From: CAZEPJ01 sp964514105
GTDB lineage: Bacteria; Desulfobacterota; Desulfocorpusculales; Desulfocorpusculum
NCBI GenBank assembly: GCA_964514105.1
Contig: CAZEPJ010000101.1
Coordinates: forward strand, 1 to 10,779
Length of the DNA: 10,779 nt
Direction of reading: 5' to 3'
A program made the position numbers and the translations under genes. The notes under the pieces are model-generated. The model was not told the DNA's origin and did no database searches. It was given only the letters and a program-made list of their open reading frames with translations. Shown piece by piece: positions 5,303 through 10,779 of this stretch (position 1 is its first letter; each line of letters opens with the position of its first letter).

Positions 5303-6244
5303 TCATGGCCCCTGTCCCGTCGAGCTCAGGAAGTCCCGCAGCGCCGCCTCGGTGGTGCACCTGGGCTGCCAGCCCGTGGCCCGTCTGAACTTTTCGCTTC
5401 GAACCACGATGGAGTGCTCCATGAGGCTCAACCATCCGCTGGACATCCTTTCCAGGCGAAGGGCGAAAAGGAGATCGGAGAGAGGCTTGAGCACGCACGC
5501 CGGCAAATCGATCTGCCTGGCCCCCGTGATTTCACGGATCCGGCTCAGGGGCATGTGGTCATCCGGACCCAGGTTGTAGACTCCGGGCAGGTCACGCTTC
5601 ACGGCCAGATGGAGCGCCTCCCCCAGGTCCTCCTCATGGAGAAACTGAACCATGGGGTCGCTGCCCACCATGAAGAACGTCCACCTGCGGCGCATGACCT
5701 CCGCGAAGAAGTTGCGTACGTTGGGGCCCACGATGACCGGCGGCCTCAGGATGGTGACCGTGATGTCGGGATTGGACCGGACGAACTGGTTCAAATAGCG
5801 CTCCACGGCCGCCTTGTCCAAGGAATAGTAGCTGTCGGCGTTGGGCGCCAGGGGCCGATCCTCGGTGATGCCCAGGAGGTTTCGGGGGTGGGCGCCGTAG
5901 GCCGCGACGCTGCTGGCGTACACGATCTTGGGCACGCTCGCGGCCGCGCAGGCCTCGAAGACGTTTCTGGATCCCCCCACGTTGATCTCGTGGGTCTTTC
6001 GCTTGTCGTGGATCTCCTCCACGACGAAGGCCAGATGCACCACCGCGTCCATACCGCCCAGGAGCCCTCCGATCTCCGGGTCTCGCACGTCGCGCCGGTG
6101 GAATGCGACCTTCCCGAATCCCCCCTGCCAGGGGGTCACGTCGATCCCCACGACCCGCTGGATCCCGGGATCGGACTCCAGCCTCCGCAGGAGCGTCCCC
6201 GCGAAGTATCCGTTGACGCCGGTAATGGCCACGTTCATGCCCAT
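5303..6244 (-). CDS. NAD-dependent epimerase/dehydratase, SDR superfamily
   Basis: The protein has 313 residues, the usual size for extended SDR enzymes. The Rossmann entry is TGVNGYFAG at 8-16, with Ala in place of the usual third Gly, a variant seen in atypical SDRs. Asp 35 at the end of the second strand favours NAD over NADP. The catalytic set is Ser 111/112 in YASSVAAYG and Tyr 140/Lys 144 in YSLDK. RPPVIVGP at 167-174 is the usual substrate-side motif. The substrate is unknown; nucleotide-sugar or steroid/flavonol-type reactions are possible. The ATG at 6244 follows GGAGG by only 5 bases, and the ATG at 6238 (11 bases) is an equally good start. Divergent from the large fusion gene, so the two may share control sequences. 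No neighbour indicates a pathway. Confidence 0.88.
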   Translation of the reverse strand: MGMNVAITGVNGYFAGTLLRRLESDPGIQRVVGIDVTPWQGGFGKVAFHRRDVRDPEIGGLLGGMDAVVHLAFVVEEIHDKRKTHEINVGGSRNVFEACAAASVPKIVYASSVAAYGAHPRNLLGITEDRPLAPNADSYYSLDKAAVERYLNQFVRSNPDITVTILRPPVIVGPNVRNFFAEVMRRRWTFFMVGSDPMVQFLHEEDLGEALHLAVKRDLPGVYNLGPDDHMPLSRIREITGARQIDLPACVLKPLSDLLFALRLERMSSGWLSLMEHSIVVRSEKFRRATGWQPRCTTEAALRDFLSSTGQGP

Positions 6245-6312
6245 GCCCGCCTCCGTCCCCTTTGAAATGGGCCGCGTCCGCGGTGTCGCAAAGCGGCCGC
6301 CCGTTCACCCGA

Positions 6313-6341
6313 TCTAAAGCACTCTCTTTCCCCGGAATCAA
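6313..6341 (-). promoter_or_regulatory. Candidate sigma70 promoter of the SDR gene
   Basis: On the minus strand, TTGATT (6341-6336) is followed after exactly 17 bases by TTTAGA (6318-6313). The -35 matches four of six and the -10 three of six consensus bases. The leader before the start codon would be about 60 bases. It is the best pair in the 279-base divergent region for this direction. Confidence 0.4.
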
Positions 6342-6426
6342 GCCATTTCTCATCCGACCTGGGGCCGTGGGTGCCCAACGCTTGAGCCCGCCGCCCCCCG
6401 GGACATCCCGCCACGCTCGGATCTCC

Positions 6427-6466
6427 TTGACGCACACAGCTTCAACGGGGACAATGTCGCTGTCCC
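6427..6466 (+). promoter_or_regulatory. Candidate promoter of the fusion gene with an overlapping dyad operator
   Basis: TTGACG at 6427-6432 and GACAAT at 6450-6455 are separated by 17 bases and match five and four of six consensus bases. A perfect inverted repeat, GGGACA at 6448-6453 and TGTCCC at 6461-6466, overlaps the -10 box and the expected start near 6462, a typical place for a repressor site. It could also fold as a small hairpin at the 5' end of the RNA. The leader to the ATG at 6524 is about 60 bases. Confidence 0.5.
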
Positions 6467-6523
6467 AACAAGGGGGGTTCGTGCCGCCCGGCGAGCCGAC
6501 CCGTTTCCAGCGAGGCCCTGTCC

Positions 6524-9500
6524 ATGGTCGCCTTCCTGCAGCGGGTATTCAAAGTCTACCCCGAGGAGGTTCGACTCCTCCTCTGGGTCACCCTCATCCA
6601 ACTGGCCATGAGGGTGAGCAGCGTCCTCATCAACAACTACGCCCAGACCGCATTTCTCAAACGGTTCGGGGTGGAGTATCTCCCCACCATCTTCCTCGTG
6701 GAGGCCGTGCTCACCTTCATCGTCATCAACGCCGTCGGCGTCCTCATGGAGAAGTACCGGTCCATCCGCGTATTCACCTGGCTCCTGCTCTTTTTCGCCG
6801 CAGCCGTGGCCGTCATCTGGGGATTGCTGCCCCTGCACCTCGCCATCCTGTATCCCATCCTGTTCATACTCAAGAGCCAGGCCATCGAGACCCTCCCCAT
6901 CCTGTACTGGGACATCCTCAACGACCTGTTCACCACCCGGCAGTCCAAGCGCCTCTTCACGCTCATCACGGCCGGAGGCATCCTGGGCACCACCATCGGG
7001 AGTGTCATGACGGGGACCGTGGCCCGCTGGGTCGGTGTGGACAACGTGCTGCTCATCTTCGTCGGAGGGACCGTCCTGGCCGCCCTGCTCAACGGGCGGA
7101 CCGAGCGCATCGTCGGCTCTCCCCTGGAGCCACGCACCGATCTTCGAAAGCGCAGAAAGCCGGACAAGGTGGCGGACACCATCAAGCAAGTGCGCACCTT
7201 CTCCAAACGCTCCCCCTTCCTCAAGTACATGATCCTCCTGGTGGCCATCCCCAACATGGTGCTGCCCATCCTGACCTATCAGTTCAACGTGGTCCTGGAC
7301 GTCACCTACGCCACCGAACAGGACACCCTGCAGTTCCTCGGCCTCTTCCGCGGGATCACAAACGCCATCATCTTCGGCATCCTGCTCTTCTCCGGCCACC
7401 TCGTAAGCCGTTGGGGGGTGGCCACGAGCCTCATGTTCCACCCCATCAACTACCTCCTGGCCTTTGCCAGCCTCCTGTTCCGCTTTGACATCTTCTCGGC
7501 CATCTACGCCCGCTTCAGCACCGAGACCCTCAAGACCGCCCTCAACAACCCGGCCAGGGCGGTGCTCTACAACTTCTTTCCCCCCAATATGCGGAGCCTC
7601 GTGAGGGTATTTCTCCGGGGCACCGTGGTCCGGCTCTCGGACCTCACCGGATCGGCTCTCCTCATGGTGCTGCGGGCCTTCATGGACCCCCGGCTTCTCT
7701 CCCTGGTAGCAGCTCCCCTGGTGGGCATCTGGATCGCCGCGAGCTTTCTCATCAAACGGCGCTACCCCTCTCTCCTCATCCAGGTACTTATGGACAAACA
7801 GATCGACTGGCGACGCCTGGAGGACGTGGATCTGCGGGCCCTGGCGCAGGACCGGCGGACCGTGGAGACCCTCCAGCGGGGACTGCACGACGCCAACCCG
7901 GAGATCGCCCTGCTGTGCGCCGAACTCCTGGCCCAGGCCGCCCCGGCCGGTTGGGCCGCCGGGCTGCTGGAGGCATTGCCCTCCAAACCCCAGGAGAGCC
8001 AGCGGGCCATGCTCGATCTGCTGGGGCCCGCACAGGCCGCGGAAGCCCTTCCTTCGTTGATGCGGGCCACCGAGGGGGCGCAGCCCGCCACCCTGGCCCT
8101 TCTCCTTACCGCCATGGCCCGCATGGATCCCGCCGGAAGCCTGAGCGTCCTGCAGTCCTTCGTGGACCATCCCGACGACCGGGTCCGGGCCGTGGCCCTC
8201 ATGGGTGCATACTGCAGCGGCGATCCGCAGGTCCAGGAGACCTGGCGGCGACGGGTCAAGGAACTCCTTGGGGCGGGAGGGGGCGGCGTGCGCACGGCCC
8301 TGGAGATCCTTTCCGAGACCGGCGATCCGGCCTTCTCCCAGGCCCTCCTGGAGTGGGCCCGGAGTCCGGACCCCGAGCTGAGGGCCTTGTCCATCTGTGG
8401 GCTCGCCAGGATGGGGGCCCCGGAATCCACCCGGATGGCCCTGGCAGCCGCGGATGACCCGGCCCCGCAGGTCAGGCGCTCGGCGGTCCAGGCCCTGATG
8501 CAGGTGGGAGGGGACGGCATCCCCCTGGATGTCCTTGTCCGGCTCCTGGCCGACGAAGATCCGGAGGTGCGAGAGCTGGCATCCCGCGCCATCAAGAAGC
8601 AGGGCGAGGACGCTGCCCGTCACCTCATCCCCTCGCTGGCGTCGCCTTCCAGGGCCGTGCGCAACGCGGTCCTGGCCATCCTCGACGATCTGGACGCGCG
8701 GCCGGTGGAACTGTCCCAGTTCATCACCCGGGAGCTGGAGAAGGCATACTGGCACCTGGCCTGCGTGCAATCCCTTCAGGGAGCGGAGCAGGACACGGTC
8801 CTCTCCCTCCTGAGGGACCACCTCCTGGAGCGGAATCAGGCGATCCAGGAGACGGTCCTCCGGGTCCTGGCAGTCCAGGAAGGCGGAGGCAACATGCCCG
8901 TAATCCTGAGGGCCCTTCAAACCAGGGACAAGCGCGATGTGGACAACGCCATCGAGGCCCTCGAAAGCACGCTTCACTCGGGGATCCGCAGGATCCTCAT
9001 TCCCCTACTGGAACAGACGCCCCTGGAGACCAAGCTCTCTGTGGGTCAGCGGCGCTTCGCCATCCCCGTACAAGCGCTGGAGAAACCGGCCGGCGCGTTT
9101 CCACGCCTCCTGGAGGACGAGGATGCCGTGACCCGGACCCTTTGCCTCTACGCCATAGCGGACGGCTGCGGGGACGCCCTGCCACCCGAGGCCGTGGAGA
9201 AACGGGCACGGGACGCGGATCCCCTGGTCAGGAAGGCCGCGCAGCTGGCCCTGGCGCGCCTGACCCGCGGGGCCTCACTCCCGGTGCCCGAGGATGGACG
9301 GGTCCGCCTCATGGAGAAGGTCCGCCGCCTGCGCAAGATCCCCATGTTCGCCAATCTCACCGTGCGGGAGCTCATGGCCATTGCAGCCATCGCCCACGAG
9401 ACTGCGTGCGCCCGGGGCCACGCGGTGGTTCGGGAGGGGGAACAGGGCGATGCCCTGTACCTGGTCCTGGACGGCGAACTCCGGGTGATCAAAGCGATGG

Positions 9501-9769
9501 GCGGCCCCCAACAAACGACCCTGGCCGGGATCGGCGCCAATGATTTCTTTGGCGAGATGGCGCTCTTTGACCGGGAGCCCCGGTCGGCCACGGTAACTGC
9601 GGAATCCGACGCGCTTCTCCTCAAGATCGAGGATCGGGCATTCGCGCAGCTCATGCGCCACTACCCCACGATCCCCATCAATATCTGCGTCGTCCTGAGC
9701 CAGCGGATGCGGACCCTGCACGAGCGGCTCAAGGGCACCCAGGCCAAGGGCGAACGGCCCGTGGCGTGA
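6524..9769 (+). CDS. Nucleotide-transporter-like membrane protein fused to HEAT repeats and a cyclic-nucleotide-binding domain
   Basis: The protein has 1081 residues. Residues 1-411 hold about ten to twelve hydrophobic segments (for example 15-40, 52-75, 83-120, 145-190, 234-256, 270-320, 374-411) and resemble the ATP/ADP-translocase (NTT, Npt1/Npt2) branch of MFS-like carriers, with SKRLFTLITAGGILGTTIGS at 141-160 and a basic RVFLRGTVVRLSDLTGSA at 361-378. Residues about 440-915 are HEAT/armadillo-type helical repeats with recurrent DPxVR signatures (DDRVR 551, DPELR 616, APQVR 647, DPEVR 679, SRAVR 709, DPLVR 899). Residues about 937-1065 are a cNMP domain whose phosphate cassette FGEMALFDREPRSATV (1009-1024) keeps the Glu and the nucleotide-binding Arg 1020. 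The start ATG follows GAGG by 8 bases. Likely an inner-membrane carrier or sensor with a cytosolic regulatory tail; substrate and ligand are unknown. NTT carriers of intracellular bacteria import ATP, but that role is not implied here. Confidence 0.9.
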   Translation: MVAFLQRVFKVYPEEVRLLLWVTLIQLAMRVSSVLINNYAQTAFLKRFGVEYLPTIFLVEAVLTFIVINAVGVLMEKYRSIRVFTWLLLFFAAAVAVIWGLLPLHLAILYPILFILKSQAIETLPILYWDILNDLFTTRQSKRLFTLITAGGILGTTIGSVMTGTVARWVGVDNVLLIFVGGTVLAALLNGRTERIVGSPLEPRTDLRKRRKPDKVADTIKQVRTFSKRSPFLKYMILLVAIPNMVLPILTYQFNVVLDVTYATEQDTLQFLGLFRGITNAIIFGILLFSGHLVSRWGVATSLMFHPINYLLAFASLLFRFDIFSAIYARFSTETLKTALNNPARAVLYNFFPPNMRSLVRVFLRGTVVRLSDLTGSALLMVLRAFMDPRLLSLVAAPLVGIWIAASFLIKRRYPSLLIQVLMDKQIDWRRLEDVDLRALAQDRRTVETLQRGLHDANPEIALLCAELLAQAAPAGWAAGLLEALPSKPQESQRAMLDLLGPAQAAEALPSLMRATEGAQPATLALLLTAMARMDPAGSLSVLQSFVDHPDDRVRAVALMGAYCSGDPQVQETWRRRVKELLGAGGGGVRTALEILSETGDPAFSQALLEWARSPDPELRALSICGLARMGAPESTRMALAAADDPAPQVRRSAVQALMQVGGDGIPLDVLVRLLADEDPEVRELASRAIKKQGEDAARHLIPSLASPSRAVRNAVLAILDDLDARPVELSQFITRELEKAYWHLACVQSLQGAEQDTVLSLLRDHLLERNQAIQETVLRVLAVQEGGGNMPVILRALQTRDKRDVDNAIEALESTLHSGIRRILIPLLEQTPLETKLSVGQRRFAIPVQALEKPAGAFPRLLEDEDAVTRTLCLYAIADGCGDALPPEAVEKRARDADPLVRKAAQLALARLTRGASLPVPEDGRVRLMEKVRRLRKIPMFANLTVRELMAIAAIAHETACARGHAVVREGEQGDALYLVLDGELRVIKAMGGPQQTTLAGIGANDFFGEMALFDREPRSATVTAESDALLLKIEDRAFAQLMRHYPTIPINICVVLSQRMRTLHERLKGTQAKGERPVA

Positions 9770-9784
9770 GCCCGCCCGGGACCA

Positions 9785-10627
9785 TCAGGGGGTCGGCTCC
9801 AGGACCAGCCGAAACCCCGTGGTCCGGTACCGGCTGGCGGGATGAGCCCAGTTTCGGTTGGCGGCCCGGCAGTACGTGCCGTACTTGAACCAGCTTCCTC
9901 CCCTCCGAACCCTGAATGTGCCCGCCTTCGGACCATTCGGATCGGTGACAGGCCCCGCCGGGTACGGCCCCAACCAGTCCTGGCACCATTCCCAGAGGTT
10001 CCCGTGCATGTCGAAGAGACCCCAGGGGTTGGGGGGATACGATTTGACGGGCGCGGGGGAGTCGTTGAGCAATCCGAGTCCTTTCACATGGGGGACGCAC
10101 AGGCCGGTGCCCCGGCGGGTGTTGTTGTTGAACATGGCCTTGCTGCAGTCCACTTCGCTGCCCCAATGGAAGGCCGTCCGGGTGCCAGCCCTGCAGGCAT
10201 ACTCCCACTCGGCCTCGGTGGGGAGGCGATACTTCTCCTTCCCCTTTTGATTGAGCCCCTCGATGAATCTCTGCGCATCCAGCCAGGACACGCGGTCCAC
10301 CGGGCACCGATCCCCGCACCGGGGGAAGGACGACGGGTTGGAGCCCATGACGGATTTCCACTGCCCCTGGGTCACCTCGGTGTCCTGCAGGTAAAACGGT
10401 TTGGTCAAGACCACGGTGTGCGGGAGCTCGTCCGGGTCTCGGTAGGCCTCGTCTTCAGGGCTCCCCATGACGAACTGCCCTCCTGGAACGAGGACGAACT
10501 CCATGCCCAGGGCATTGCGGATCGAGCGCTCTTGTTCGCCCGCCTCCACCGGCGTCAGATCGGCAGCCAGGGCCGCCAACCCCAGAATCCACAGCCCCCC
10601 CATTGCCATTGTGCGCGCTGCTCCCAT
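9785..10627 (-). CDS. Secreted FGE-fold protein (SUMF1/sulfatase-modifying factor-like), catalytic cysteine missing
   Basis: The protein has 280 residues. It has a probable signal peptide (hydrophobic 9-22, cleavage after about VEA at 27-29), so it should act in the periplasm or outside. The rest is the formylglycine-generating-enzyme fold: MEFVLVPGGQFVMGS at 42-56, TEVTQGQW at 83-90, PVDRVSWLDAQRF at 109-121, RLPTEAEWEYACRAG at 134-148, GLFDMHGNLWEWCQDW at 203-218 and RVRRGGSWF at 239-247. In true FGE a catalytic Cys lies three residues after GGS; here that position is Lys 248, and only Cys 253 (TYCRAANR) remains. It is therefore unlikely to make formylglycine. Such domains also serve in other roles, including as ligand-binding or stress-associated modules. 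The ATG at 10627 follows GGGGAGGG by about 8 bases. It converges with the fusion gene, 15 bases apart, with no clear terminator between. Confidence 0.88.
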   Translation of the reverse strand: MGAARTMAMGGLWILGLAALAADLTPVEAGEQERSIRNALGMEFVLVPGGQFVMGSPEDEAYRDPDELPHTVVLTKPFYLQDTEVTQGQWKSVMGSNPSSFPRCGDRCPVDRVSWLDAQRFIEGLNQKGKEKYRLPTEAEWEYACRAGTRTAFHWGSEVDCSKAMFNNNTRRGTGLCVPHVKGLGLLNDSPAPVKSYPPNPWGLFDMHGNLWEWCQDWLGPYPAGPVTDPNGPKAGTFRVRRGGSWFKYGTYCRAANRNWAHPASRYRTTGFRLVLEPTP

Positions 10628-10656
10628 CTCCAGAGCCCTCCCCGGGGTTTGTCACA

Positions 10657-10685
10657 AGAATTCCCCATCCAACCGGCCAAGTCAA
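10657..10685 (-). promoter_or_regulatory. Candidate sigma70 promoter of the FGE-fold gene
   Basis: On the minus strand TTGACT (10685-10680) is followed after 17 bases by AATTCT (10662-10657). The -35 matches five of six and the -10 three of six bases. The start would be near 10650, giving a leader of about 23 bases. The remaining sequence from 10686 to 10779 shows no gene or clear element. Confidence 0.4.
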
Positions 10686-10779
10686 GCTCCGGCCGTTGAT
10701 CTTTGGGACGGGGGATGCTAACCTCCCCATCGGCTTTTCACTCACGGCAGTTCCATTGGGGAGAGGACCCGCACACGAT

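Noticed and set aside
5042..7488. Two frames of about 407-408 residues on the plus strand opposite the SDR gene and alongside the start of the fusion gene
   Set aside because: Both are explained by well-supported genes in another frame or strand and show no ribosome site or motif.
8270..8283. Run of G tracts in the fusion gene
   Set aside because: There are only three runs of three or more G, and they encode a Gly-rich loop between helical repeats, so codon content explains them.
6350..8977. 875-residue open frame antisense to the fusion gene
   Set aside because: It is rich in Gly, Asp, Glu, His and Gln in a pattern produced by the complement of the GC-rich coding frame, has no family motif, and the sense frame has clear membrane, HEAT and cNMP domains.

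Overview
The window is GC-rich, gene-dense bacterial DNA with strong Shine-Dalgarno sites and sigma70-like promoters. The gene mix is a single-copy-type HU protein, a DUF362 protein with a two-cluster ferredoxin tail, an archaeal/deltaproteobacterial-type class III aminotransferase, a nucleotide-transporter-like protein fused to HEAT repeats and a cyclic-nucleotide domain, and an exported FGE-fold protein. It best fits a free-living anaerobe-type Gram-negative bacterium such as a member of Desulfobacterota (former Deltaproteobacteria). That assignment is inference from gene content; there is no rRNA or other taxonomic marker here.

Layout. 1-34 is the last few codons of a plus-strand gene. 169-690 (+) is a small exported protein of unknown function with its own promoter. 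A convergent junction follows, then a minus-strand block read right to left: PLP aminotransferase (3832-2507), a small ATC-hydrolase-like protein (2379-1879), and the DUF362/ferredoxin protein (1827-760). These three probably form an operon. Next is an unusually long stretch of about 900 bases without a credible gene (3833-4739). It holds a G-quadruplex motif on the minus strand, two REP-like hairpins, and a promoter bracketed by a perfect 12-bp inverted repeat. That promoter serves the HU gene (4740-5015, +), whose Shine-Dalgarno site is embedded in a textbook G-quadruplex motif and which ends in a terminator that has a competing hairpin. An SDR-type epimerase/dehydratase (6244-5303, -) and a 1081-residue transporter-like/HEAT/cNMP fusion (6524-9769, +) are divergent from a shared promoter region. 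The fusion gene ends 15 bases from the end of a convergent, secreted FGE-fold protein (10627-9785, -).

How the genes may work together. The minus-strand trio looks like an amino-acid or sulfur-amino-acid related unit coupled to an iron-sulfur protein, but no pathway can be read from sequence alone. HU is an independent housekeeping gene with unusually elaborate control signals. The fusion protein is the most striking item: a membrane carrier of the ATP/ADP-translocase type with a cytosolic HEAT scaffold and an intact cyclic-nucleotide-binding cassette, suggesting a carrier or receptor gated by a nucleotide second messenger. No mobile element, CRISPR array, rRNA or tRNA was seen.
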